Of a DNA stretch of 64,000 nt, positions 26,957 through 34,945 are shown piece by piece. A program made the translations under genes and the position numbers. Each line of letters starts with the position of its first letter. Within the stretch, counting starts at the first letter, position 1. The notes below the pieces were generated by a model. The model worked only from the letters and a program-made list of their open reading frames with translations. It was not told the origin of the DNA and made no database searches. The stretch is taken from assembly GCA_031363085.1 (NCBI GenBank), contig JANLTU010000036.1, positions 4,406 through 68,405 on the forward strand. Direction: 5' to 3'. This DNA is from UBA6921 sp031363085. GTDB taxonomy: Bacteria; Pseudomonadota; Gammaproteobacteria; SG8-11.

Positions 26957-29167
26957 ATGATTGGAAAAATGAAACGTCGGGATTTTTTGAAGGCCCTCGG
27001 ATTGGGCGGAACCGCGACTCTCGTGGGTTGCGACTTGCCTACGACGGTAACCTTGGAAGAAGGCAAGGAAGATGTCGTTTCTTACCTGCTTCCTGAAGAA
27101 TATGCGATCCCCGGCATTGCCGTGTGGTACGCATCGACCTGCACGCAATGTACGGCCGGTTGTGGTATCCACGGACGTGTGCGTGAGGGTCGGGTGTTGA
27201 AGATTGAAGGTAACCCGGAGGCACCGATTAACGTCGGCAAAACCTGCCAGATGGGGCAGGCCGGGTTGCAGGGGCACTATAACCCCGACCGCATCACGGC
27301 GCCGATGGTGCGTGAAGGCGGCAGGCTGGTGCCGACCACTTGGGAAAAAGCGCAAGCGCTGTTAAGCGAAAAAGTGGGGGCCAAGTCCACCCTTAACGCC
27401 GACCGCGTCGCATGGTTTACCGGCACGCTTAGCGGGCATCAGCGCGCACTGGTGAATAATCATCTCGATGCCGTAGGTTCCAAGCTGCATTTCGCACACG
27501 AAGTGGTAAACGCCAATGTGTGGCAGGCGGTTAGCCGCGACATGCTGGACGACCCGATGCCGCGCATTCGCTTGGATAAGGCCAAATTGATTTTGTCGTT
27601 TGGCGCCGACTTCCTCGCCACTTGGGTGTCGCCGGTGCATTTCGCCGGGCAATATTCAAAATTCCGCACCGCTGCCGACCGCGGCGCGCTGATTCAAGTC
27701 GAAAGCAAAATGAGCATGACCGGCGGCAGCGCCGACTTGTGGGTTGCGATCCGACCAGGTACCGAAGGTGCGTTGGCGCTGGGCTTGGCCAATTACTTGG
27801 TGGCCAATGGCGTGAACGCTGCGGCCTTAACTGCTGAAGTGCGCGACAAAATTGCTGCGTACGACGTGCAAAAAGTCGCTGGCATTACCGGCATTGCGAC
27901 TGCGCAAATCGAACGTATCGGCAAGGCGCTCAAGGCGCGCAGCCCGAGCGTAGTATTAGCGGGTGCGTCGGTGGAAGGGCAGGCGCAAGGCTATGAATCC
28001 GTCGCCGCGATCATGTTGCTGAATGTCTTGCTCGGTAACATCGGCACGACTATCGAGCCCAGCGGCAAATTCCCGTTTCCGCAACTTGAAGCCAAGAGCG
28101 GCGGCACCGGTGACTTGCTCGCGTTCACGAAAGCGGTGGAGCAAAAACAACTCGACGTAGTGTTTTTTTACGGCGCCAATCCGCTGTATAGCGCACCGGC
28201 CGCGCTCAAGCTGGACGAACAAATTAATAACATCCCCTTCAAGGTTGTGTTAGCGCAGTTCCCGGATGAAACCGCCATGCATGCCGATCTGGTGTTGCCG
28301 GTGTCGTCCTATTTGGAAGACTGGGGCACGCATGTGGCTGCGTATCAGCCGGAACAAAACCAGATGGGTGTGCAGCAGCCGCTGATGCAAAAGCTTTACG
28401 GCGATACGCGCGGGTTTGGCGATGTCGTGGTGAGTTTGCTGGCGCTGCGCAACACCGCGCAGTGGGGAGCGTTCACCGACAGTTACGGTTATCTGAAAAA
28501 CGTGTTTGCCACCATGAAGGCGGGTGTAGGCGCAGGTGCGTTGAGTAACGATGAATTCTGGAACAACAGCTTGCAAACCGGCATGGTGAAAGTCGACGCG
28601 CCAGCGCGTAAACATACGCTCAAGCCGGTGGTGCCGAATGTAGCTACGAATGCGCCCGATGCCGGCTTTCCCTATTACTTGGTGCCCTCGCCACGCATGG
28701 GTTTGTTCGACGGGCGCCACGCCAATCTGCCTTGGCTGCAAGAATCGCCTGATCAAATTGCCAAGGTGGTATGGGATTCCTGGGCGGAAATTCATCCCTC
28801 GACCGCCGACAAACTCGGCATTGCGCATGGCGATGTCATTAAAGTCGAGTCCGAGCACGGTGCGCTGGAAGTCAAAGCGTATTTGATTAAAGGCATCCAT
28901 CCCGATGCGATCTCGATCCCGCTGGGGCAGGGGCACACCGAGTACGGTCGCTACGCCAAAAATCGCGGCGTCAATCCGTTAAAGATTTTGAAGCGCATCA
29001 CCGACGCGAAGACCGGCGAACTGGCGATGTACGCCACTCGCGTCAAGGTCAGCAAGACCGGCAAGCAGGATGTCATCATTCGTTTGGGCCATAGCGATAC
29101 GCAGCACGGGCGTCGCTTGGCGCGTACCGTGTCGGTCGATGTGCTCAAGCGCACCAAAGGAGCCTAA
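26957..29167 (+). CDS. actB1: Alternative complex III subunit ActB1, molybdopterin-oxidoreductase-like, Tat lipoprotein
   Basis: A 736-residue protein homologous to the large subunit of molybdoenzymes. The N terminus (MKRRDFLKALGLGGTATLVGC) combines a Tat twin arginine with a lipobox Cys, as in other ActB proteins, placing it on the periplasmic face. A Cys set C-x2-C-x3-C-x27-C lies at about residues 62-96. In studied complexes this domain carries no molybdenum and is structural. In many bacteria ActB is a single fusion of this domain with the ferredoxin-like one; here the ferredoxin-like part is a separate gene beginning 2 bases after this stop. Start at 26957 or four codons later is possible. 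Confidence 0.92.
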   Translation: MIGKMKRRDFLKALGLGGTATLVGCDLPTTVTLEEGKEDVVSYLLPEEYAIPGIAVWYASTCTQCTAGCGIHGRVREGRVLKIEGNPEAPINVGKTCQMGQAGLQGHYNPDRITAPMVREGGRLVPTTWEKAQALLSEKVGAKSTLNADRVAWFTGTLSGHQRALVNNHLDAVGSKLHFAHEVVNANVWQAVSRDMLDDPMPRIRLDKAKLILSFGADFLATWVSPVHFAGQYSKFRTAADRGALIQVESKMSMTGGSADLWVAIRPGTEGALALGLANYLVANGVNAAALTAEVRDKIAAYDVQKVAGITGIATAQIERIGKALKARSPSVVLAGASVEGQAQGYESVAAIMLLNVLLGNIGTTIEPSGKFPFPQLEAKSGGTGDLLAFTKAVEQKQLDVVFFYGANPLYSAPAALKLDEQINNIPFKVVLAQFPDETAMHADLVLPVSSYLEDWGTHVAAYQPEQNQMGVQQPLMQKLYGDTRGFGDVVVSLLALRNTAQWGAFTDSYGYLKNVFATMKAGVGAGALSNDEFWNNSLQTGMVKVDAPARKHTLKPVVPNVATNAPDAGFPYYLVPSPRMGLFDGRHANLPWLQESPDQIAKVVWDSWAEIHPSTADKLGIAHGDVIKVESEHGALEVKAYLIKGIHPDAISIPLGQGHTEYGRYAKNRGVNPLKILKRITDAKTGELAMYATRVKVSKTGKQDVIIRLGHSDTQHGRRLARTVSVDVLKRTKGA

Positions 29168-29169
29168 AC

Positions 29170-30006
29170 ATGTCGCTAAAAAATGTATTTGAAAACTGGT
29201 CGACCTACCGCAAGGGTGCCGAAGAGGGTGGTTATCACACCTACGAGCACCGCTGGACCATGGCGGTCAATCTGGATTTATGCATCGGTTGCAATGCGTG
29301 TTCCACCGCGTGTTATGCGGAGAACAATCTCGCGGTGGTGGGCGAGAAACGCTTTGCCAAAGGGCAGGCAATGCACTGGATGCGCATCGAGCGTTACTGG
29401 GATGAGGAAGGCAAGGATCATCCCGAGAATGGCGCGTCGTTCTTGCCAATGATGTGTCAGCAGTGCGGCGCGGCCACCTGCGAACCGGTCTGCCCGGTCG
29501 CTGCCACTTACCACACGCCGGACGGCTTGAATGCGCAGGTCTATAACCGTTGCATCGGTTCGCGTTATTGCTCCAATAACTGTCCGTTCCGTGTGCGTTA
29601 CTTTAACTTCTATTCCTACTATGAAACGTCGTGGCCCGAGCCGTTGAACTTGCAGCTCAATCCCGACCTCACCGTGCGCGATAAGGGCGTGATGGAAAAG
29701 TGCACGTTCTGTGTGCAGCGCATTCGCGTGGCGAAAGATAAAGCCAAAATGGAAAACCGCAAACTGCAAGAAGGTGAATTTACCACTGCTTGCGCGCAAG
29801 CCTGTCCGACCACGGCCATTGTGTTCGGCGACACCATGAACCCGGACAGCAAAGTGGGCAAGTTGTGGCAGCAGCACCAGGTCAAGCGTCATGTATACAA
29901 GCAAACCAAGGAAGATCCGCAGTTGCGCGGCTATCGAATTTTTGAAGAACTGAACGTGGATCCGTCAGTGATGTATTTGGATCGAGTGCGTGATACCACG
30001 ATTTAA
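29170..30006 (+). CDS. actB2: Alternative complex III subunit ActB2, four-cluster iron-sulfur protein
   Basis: A 278-residue ferredoxin-like electron wire of the NrfC/PsrB type. Four Cys sets are seen: CIGCNACSTAC, CQQCGAATCEPVCP, CIGSRYCSNNCP, and CTFCVQRI with CAQACPTTAI. In the third set the second Cys is Ser (CIGS), which predicts one [3Fe-4S] and three [4Fe-4S] clusters, in agreement with characterised ActB. It accepts electrons from quinol oxidised at the ActC side and passes them to the ActA hemes. It has no signal peptide of its own and probably rides with ActB1 through Tat. It begins 2 bases after actB1. Confidence 0.92.
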   Translation: MSLKNVFENWSTYRKGAEEGGYHTYEHRWTMAVNLDLCIGCNACSTACYAENNLAVVGEKRFAKGQAMHWMRIERYWDEEGKDHPENGASFLPMMCQQCGAATCEPVCPVAATYHTPDGLNAQVYNRCIGSRYCSNNCPFRVRYFNFYSYYETSWPEPLNLQLNPDLTVRDKGVMEKCTFCVQRIRVAKDKAKMENRKLQEGEFTTACAQACPTTAIVFGDTMNPDSKVGKLWQQHQVKRHVYKQTKEDPQLRGYRIFEELNVDPSVMYLDRVRDTTI

Positions 30007-30044
30007 CATCCGACCGTAAACCTATTGGACGTGGAAGAACCGGC

Positions 30045-31445
30045 ATGGTGATCGACAAAGATATTAACGAGCAAATCAAGTGGGCGCAGATTAATGCTGA
30101 TGTACTGCGCTCCATGGAAAACCCGCGCAAGGCGTATTGGATCACGTTCTTCGTCTGCATCGCGATGGTCGCATGTGCAGTGGTGGCGGAGGTTTACCAA
30201 TATCAAACCGGAATCGGGGTGACTAACCTCAATAATCCGCACATGTGGGGAATGTACATTTCCACCTTTGTGTTCTGGATCGGGATGAGTCACTCCGGTA
30301 CCTTACTGTCGGCGATTCTGCATATTATTCACGCGGATTGGCGCAAACCGATTTACCGGTTTGCCGAAGCGATGACCACGTTCTCGTTATTGACCGCCGG
30401 GTTCTTCCCGCTGATCCACTTGGGACGCATCTGGAATTTTTACTGGGTGGTGCCTTATGTCAGCAGCCGTGGCATCTGGCCGAATTTCCGCTCACCGCTG
30501 TCATGGGATGCGTTTGCCATTTCAACCTATCTTTCGGCGTCGATGTTGTTTCTGTTCATCGGCATGATTCCAGACTTGGCCATCTGCCGCGATAACGCCA
30601 AAGGCTTCAAGAAGAAGCTGTACGGAACCTTGTCGCTGGGTTGGGTCGGAAGTGACCGTCAATGGCGCCATTTCCGTAAAACATACTTGTTAATGGCGTG
30701 TTTCCTGATTCCGTTGGCGGTGTCGGTGCATTCCATCGTGTCGTCCGACTTCGCGATGTCCATCATGCCCGGCTGGCACGTCACCTCGTTCCCACCGTAC
30801 TTCGTGGCCGGTGCGTTGTACTCCGGTTGTGCGGCGATCATTACTTTGTTCATCATGCTGCGCTACTTCTTCCGTTTCGAGGAGTACATGACGCTTGCGA
30901 TTATGGAGAAAACTTGCAAGCTGACCTTCGCAATCGCGATGGTGTGGACCTACTTGAACCTGATCGAATTCGCTGCAACGTGGTATGGCCATGATCCGTA
31001 TGCGAAGGAAGTGTTGATCAGCAAAGCCATCGGCCCATATGCGTGGATTTTCTGGACCATGATTTTCTGCGGCTCGGTGGTGCCGTTTGCACTGGCGATC
31101 CAGAGTTGGCGTCGGCACATGCCCACGATGTTTGTAGTGTCGCTACTGCTGAATGTTTCCATGTACTTTGAACGCTGGATGATCGTGGCGCCGACCTTGT
31201 CGATGTCGATGGAGCCGCATCAGTTCTACATCATGTACGCCAGTGTGGTGCAGTGGGCCATCGTGTTCGGCAGCTTTGGTTGGTTTGGGTTGCTGTTTCT
31301 GGTGTTCGTCAAAGTCTTCCCGTCGGTATCGATGTACGAGGTCAAGGAAATGGTCTTCCATCGTCGTCGCTTGATCAATGAGGAAGCTGAAGCGACGCAC
31401 CATCGGCGCACCGGCGATACGTCCGGCCTGACGCAACCGGCATAG
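30045..31445 (+). CDS. actC: Alternative complex III subunit ActC, NrfD/PsrC-like quinol-binding membrane protein
   Basis: A 466-residue polytopic protein with about ten membrane helices (first at residues 30-50), of the NrfD/PsrC family. WGMYISTFVFWIGMSHSGT near residue 70 and the His-rich FFPLIHLGRIWNFYW segment match the quinol site region of ActC. It is thought to oxidise quinol on the periplasmic side and possibly to provide a proton path. It lies 38 bases after actB2 in the operon. Length is typical of the family. Confidence 0.93.
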   Translation: MVIDKDINEQIKWAQINADVLRSMENPRKAYWITFFVCIAMVACAVVAEVYQYQTGIGVTNLNNPHMWGMYISTFVFWIGMSHSGTLLSAILHIIHADWRKPIYRFAEAMTTFSLLTAGFFPLIHLGRIWNFYWVVPYVSSRGIWPNFRSPLSWDAFAISTYLSASMLFLFIGMIPDLAICRDNAKGFKKKLYGTLSLGWVGSDRQWRHFRKTYLLMACFLIPLAVSVHSIVSSDFAMSIMPGWHVTSFPPYFVAGALYSGCAAIITLFIMLRYFFRFEEYMTLAIMEKTCKLTFAIAMVWTYLNLIEFAATWYGHDPYAKEVLISKAIGPYAWIFWTMIFCGSVVPFALAIQSWRRHMPTMFVVSLLLNVSMYFERWMIVAPTLSMSMEPHQFYIMYASVVQWAIVFGSFGWFGLLFLVFVKVFPSVSMYEVKEMVFHRRRLINEEAEATHHRRTGDTSGLTQPA

Positions 31446-31458
31446 AGGAAGCAATGTG

Positions 31459-31986
31459 ATGAGAACGCATCGAGTAAAAGGCTTGTTTAACAATTTCGAG
31501 GAAGCGTTTGCGGCGGTGTCCGACTTGCGCCATTCGAAAGTGCCAGGAATCACCATTGACAACGTGACGTTGAACTCGCCGATTGAGCATCCCGAAATCG
31601 AAGAGGTGTTGGGCGAACGTCCGGCGCACATCCCCAAGTTCACCTTGGGTGGTGCCACCTTCGGTTTAGTTTTTGGCTTTTTATTTCTGGCCAGCGCCCA
31701 AGCTAATTTCTTGGTGCAGCCGCAGGGTGGCAAGCCGGTGATTCCGTTGCCGTCGAATTTCGTGCTGGTGTACGAAATGCTGATTTTCTTCGGTGTCTGG
31801 ACCACCTTCTTTTCATTTTTGGGACTGTCCGGACTCTTTCAGAAACGTGGCACCCTCTACAGCGAGAAGGTCAGCCTCGACCAGATTGGCGTGATCGTGG
31901 AATTGCAAAAAGAGCAGCTTGAACCGTTGCGCAAGCTATTCCAGCAGCACAAGGTGCTCGAAATCAGAGAAGAGGAAATTCGATGA
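31459..31986 (+). CDS. actD: Alternative complex III subunit ActD (DUF3341)
   Basis: A 175-residue membrane protein. A soluble N-terminal domain (VKGLFNNFEEAFAAVSDLR) is followed by two membrane helices at about residues 62-85 and 97-120 and a cytoplasmic tail. It is a structural peripheral/membrane subunit beside ActC. The ATG at 31459 is chosen over a GTG one codon earlier because AGGAA is 8 bases upstream. Its end overlaps actE by four bases (ATGA). Confidence 0.9.
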   Translation: MRTHRVKGLFNNFEEAFAAVSDLRHSKVPGITIDNVTLNSPIEHPEIEEVLGERPAHIPKFTLGGATFGLVFGFLFLASAQANFLVQPQGGKPVIPLPSNFVLVYEMLIFFGVWTTFFSFLGLSGLFQKRGTLYSEKVSLDQIGVIVELQKEQLEPLRKLFQQHKVLEIREEEIR

Positions 31987-32534
31987 AACGCAGCGTATTA
32001 GCCGCGGGCATGGCGTTGTTAGTCCCGACGTTGGCGTTCGCTTGGCCGTGGTCGCAGGACATGATGAATCAGCCGAACATCAAGCCGCAGGAAACCGACA
32101 AGAACGGCAAGTTATATCCATTCCCGAAGAATTCGGTGCCGATTCAGGGTATTCCGACCAAAGTAGCGAATCGCGATGAGGCCGGCAAATTGGTAAACCC
32201 GATTCCGCTGACCCCCGAGTCGTTGAAAACCGGCGAGCGCCTGTTCAAGATTATTTGCTCGGCGTGCCATGGCATGACAGGCAAGGCGGACAGCCCGGTC
32301 AGCCCCAAGATCGGCGCCATCGATCTGACCAGCGAGTATGTGCAGAAGCAACTGACCGAAGGCTGGATCTGGGGCACCATTACTTTTGGCAGCGCCATCA
32401 TGCCGGCTTACGGCAAGCCCGGTGAAGGGGGTGGCTCGAATGATTTATCGGTGGAAGAACGTTGGCACGTGGTCAATTACGTGCGCAATGCGTTAACCAA
32501 GGCGTCGGCTCCGGCTGTGGCGCAGACGAAATAA
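31983..32534 (+). CDS. actE: Alternative complex III subunit ActE, monoheme cytochrome c
   Basis: A 183-residue exported cytochrome with signal sequence MKRSVLAAGMALLVPTLAFA. One heme site, CSACHG, lies near residue 92 and a Met ligand candidate is in the AIMPAYG segment. In the known complex ActE is the exit heme that hands electrons to a soluble carrier or oxidase. The start overlaps the actD stop. Confidence 0.92.
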   Translation: MKRSVLAAGMALLVPTLAFAWPWSQDMMNQPNIKPQETDKNGKLYPFPKNSVPIQGIPTKVANRDEAGKLVNPIPLTPESLKTGERLFKIICSACHGMTGKADSPVSPKIGAIDLTSEYVQKQLTEGWIWGTITFGSAIMPAYGKPGEGGGSNDLSVEERWHVVNYVRNALTKASAPAVAQTK

Positions 32535-32564
32535 CAAACAGATTTCCACGTAGGGGTGTAGCGC

Positions 32565-33623
32565 ATGGAGAACTTTGGTAGCTGGTCGGTATTGACGACT
32601 GACTTTTTGATTATTCTTTATCTGGCGTTGGGCGGCGTGACACTCGCATCGATTCTGCATTTGGTGAATGGCGATTGGCGTTTCAAAGTGCGCTATTTCT
32701 CATGCTCGCTGGCGGTGCTGTTCCCGATAGCTTTCGTATTGCTATGTATTCTGCTCGCCAACGGAGACGCGACCTTTCAATGGTTGGCGCAAACGCATGG
32801 ACATGGCGCCGAGGGGCACGGGGCTGAGGCTGAGCACCACCTCAATGCGTGGCATAATTATGGTTTTCTGGTCACGCGACAAATCGTTGGATTCCTGATT
32901 GTGGTCGGCTTATACGGCCTGTTCATCAAGTTGCAGCATGCCACCAGCGTAGATAAATCGCCGGTGGTCGCGCGTAAGTTTCGCAACATCGCATTGTTGA
33001 TTCCATTTGCCTATGTGCTGTACGGCACCATGGTGGCGTGGGATTTCGAAATGACCATGATGCCGGGCTGGCATAGCCCGAGCTACGGCGTGTATCACTT
33101 CGTCAGCAACTTCGGTGCGTTCCTGTCGTTTTTCATTATTTTTCTGTTTGTGCTCAATCGCAGCGGCAAACTCAAACAACAGTTTGACGACAAAATATTC
33201 AACTATCTTGCGCAGTTGATGTTGGGCTTCACTATCTTGTGGACGTATTTTTTCTTCACCCAGTATTTGATCATGTGGTACGGTCGCTTACCCGAAGAGA
33301 TCACGCGCTTCGGCAATATGATGACCGGCTTGGCACCCATCTGGTGGACGTTCTTCACGCTGAAATTCCTGGTGCCGTTCCTGACCTTTGCGGTCTATAC
33401 CCCCAACCGGCACAACCCACCCTTGATTGTTGCGGTGGCTTGCTGCGTCGTGGTCGGAACTTGGCTTGAACGTTACACCTGGATTTCAGGTTCGGTTGAA
33501 CCCCAGTTTTATCATTTCCCGATGACGGCCGGTTTTGACTTTATTGTGACGGCGGGTTTGGCGGTGATTTGCTTTTTTGCGATCCGTTGGTCGCTACGCC
33601 GTTATGGCTTGATCAGTGCCTGA
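32565..33623 (+). CDS. actF: Alternative complex III subunit ActF, membrane protein
   Basis: A 352-residue polytopic protein with about ten membrane helices, related to ActC but shorter. The motif WDFEMTMMPGWHSPSYG near residue 160 is characteristic of ActF. A His-rich cytoplasmic or periplasmic loop (HGHGAEGHGAEAEHH) lies near residue 85. Last gene of the operon, followed within 20 bases by a terminator. There is no cytochrome oxidase gene next to it, unlike many act operons. Confidence 0.9.
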   Translation: MENFGSWSVLTTDFLIILYLALGGVTLASILHLVNGDWRFKVRYFSCSLAVLFPIAFVLLCILLANGDATFQWLAQTHGHGAEGHGAEAEHHLNAWHNYGFLVTRQIVGFLIVVGLYGLFIKLQHATSVDKSPVVARKFRNIALLIPFAYVLYGTMVAWDFEMTMMPGWHSPSYGVYHFVSNFGAFLSFFIIFLFVLNRSGKLKQQFDDKIFNYLAQLMLGFTILWTYFFFTQYLIMWYGRLPEEITRFGNMMTGLAPIWWTFFTLKFLVPFLTFAVYTPNRHNPPLIVAVACCVVVGTWLERYTWISGSVEPQFYHFPMTAGFDFIVTAGLAVICFFAIRWSLRRYGLISA

Positions 33624-33642
33624 TGGGCTTCGTATCAAAACT

Positions 33643-33671
33643 AAAAATCGGCCCGTCGGGCCGATTTTTTT
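33643..33671 (+). terminator. Terminator of the act operon
   Basis: AAAAATCGGCCCG pairs with CGGGCCGATTTTT around a short loop, followed by a T-run. It ends the act operon and separates it from sspA. Confidence 0.9.
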
Positions 33672-33844
33672 ATCTTCTATAGAAGCTGCGGTGAAGATCG
33701 GTTGTGCCGAACCAAAACATGCACTTGTTGATTTTATTGGTGTGAGTTTGATATCTAGGTGCCAACTCTGCCAGAATAGGCTCCTGAATTTGTTAGCCCT
33801 CCCCAGTTCATTCAGATCCTCTTCTGACCTTGGAGTCGTGTAGC

Positions 33845-34468
33845 ATGGCACTCATTGCCAATCGTAAATCTGTAATGACATTGTTTACCGGCTTGACTGA
33901 TGTCTATAGTCACCGTGTGCGGATCGTGCTCGCGGAAAAGGGAATTACAGCGGATCTCTATGAGGTGGAGCCCGGGAAATTACCCGACGATCTGCTCGAA
34001 TTAAATCCCTACGCCACGGTCCCCACTCTGGTTGACCGCGATCTTGTCCTCTACGACGCGCAAGTCATTATGGAATATCTGGACGAGCGTTTCCCGCATC
34101 CGCCGCTGATGCCGGTGGATCCGGTATCGCGTGCGCGTAGTCGCTTAAATGTGCGTCGCATCGAACGTGATTGGTGCCCCTTGGTCGAGAAGATTGCCAA
34201 GGCCAACAGCGCCACCGCCGATCAAGCACGTAAACAATTGCGCGATGCTCTTATGCTCGCGGCACCGCTGTTTGCGCAGAAACCGTTTTTTATGTCGGAT
34301 GAATTTTCGATTGTCGATTGTGCAATTATTCCGATTTTATGGCGTCTGCCTGTGTATGGTGTGGAGTTACCGGTGTCGGCTAAAGCAATCACCGATTATG
34401 CGAAGCGTGTTTTTGTGCGCGACACCGTTCGTAGCAGTTTGCTTGAGGCTGAAAAGGAGATGCGATAG
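33845..34468 (+). CDS. sspA: Stringent starvation protein A (GST-fold RNA polymerase-associated protein)
   Basis: A 207-residue protein with a thioredoxin-like N-terminal domain (VMTLFTGLTDVYSHRVRIVL) and an all-helical C-terminal GST domain. The active-site residue of true glutathione transferases is not evident. The wording LAEKGI, LNPYATVPTLVDRDLVLYD and IMEYLDERFPHPPLMP is specific to SspA. SspA binds RNA polymerase and modifies stress transcription. The ATG at 33845 has GGAG upstream. It is followed by sspB, and preceded by the act operon instead of petABC. Confidence 0.92.
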   Translation: MALIANRKSVMTLFTGLTDVYSHRVRIVLAEKGITADLYEVEPGKLPDDLLELNPYATVPTLVDRDLVLYDAQVIMEYLDERFPHPPLMPVDPVSRARSRLNVRRIERDWCPLVEKIAKANSATADQARKQLRDALMLAAPLFAQKPFFMSDEFSIVDCAIIPILWRLPVYGVELPVSAKAITDYAKRVFVRDTVRSSLLEAEKEMR

Positions 34469-34525
34469 CCGCGCGGTCGTTAATCGTTACGCTGTTGCCA
34501 ACGTCTGAATTATGCAGCCATATCC

Positions 34526-34909
34526 ATGACCTCAAGTCGACCCTATCTGATTCGCGCCTTGTTCGAGTGGATCATCGAGAACAAGTTTTCGCCTTATCTT
34601 CTGGTCAATACCAAGGTGCCGGATACGCAAGTACCGCAAGAGCACGTGGTTAACGAGAAAATTATTTTCAATATTAGCCCGCAGGCGGTAAAAGACTTAC
34701 GCATCGGCAACGACACCGTTGAATTTAACGGACGCTTCGGCGGAAAAGCACGTTTTATCAGTATTCCGGTGCGTGCGGTGTTGGCGATCTACGCCAAGGA
34801 AAATGGGCGCGGCATGGTGTTTAACGACGAAGAAGACGAGAACACCCCCCCGGCTACCCCGGCTGGAACTTCAGCCGCTGCCAAGTCCAAATTAAAATTG
34901 GTCAAATAG
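34526..34909 (+). CDS. sspB: ClpXP protease specificity-enhancing factor SspB
   Basis: A 127-residue adaptor that binds ssrA-tagged proteins and delivers them to ClpXP. The folded domain covers residues 5-93 (RPYLIRALFEWIIENKFSPY; FGGKARFISIPVRAVLAIYA). An acidic linker and a short basic-hydrophobic tail (AAKSKLKLVK) end the protein; in E. coli that tail docks on ClpX. It lies 57 bases after sspA and is the usual partner gene. Confidence 0.93.
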   Translation: MTSSRPYLIRALFEWIIENKFSPYLLVNTKVPDTQVPQEHVVNEKIIFNISPQAVKDLRIGNDTVEFNGRFGGKARFISIPVRAVLAIYAKENGRGMVFNDEEDENTPPATPAGTSAAAKSKLKLVK

Positions 34910-34945
34910 TTCCCGCCCTTTCTCCAATGGTTACCAAACCATAAC

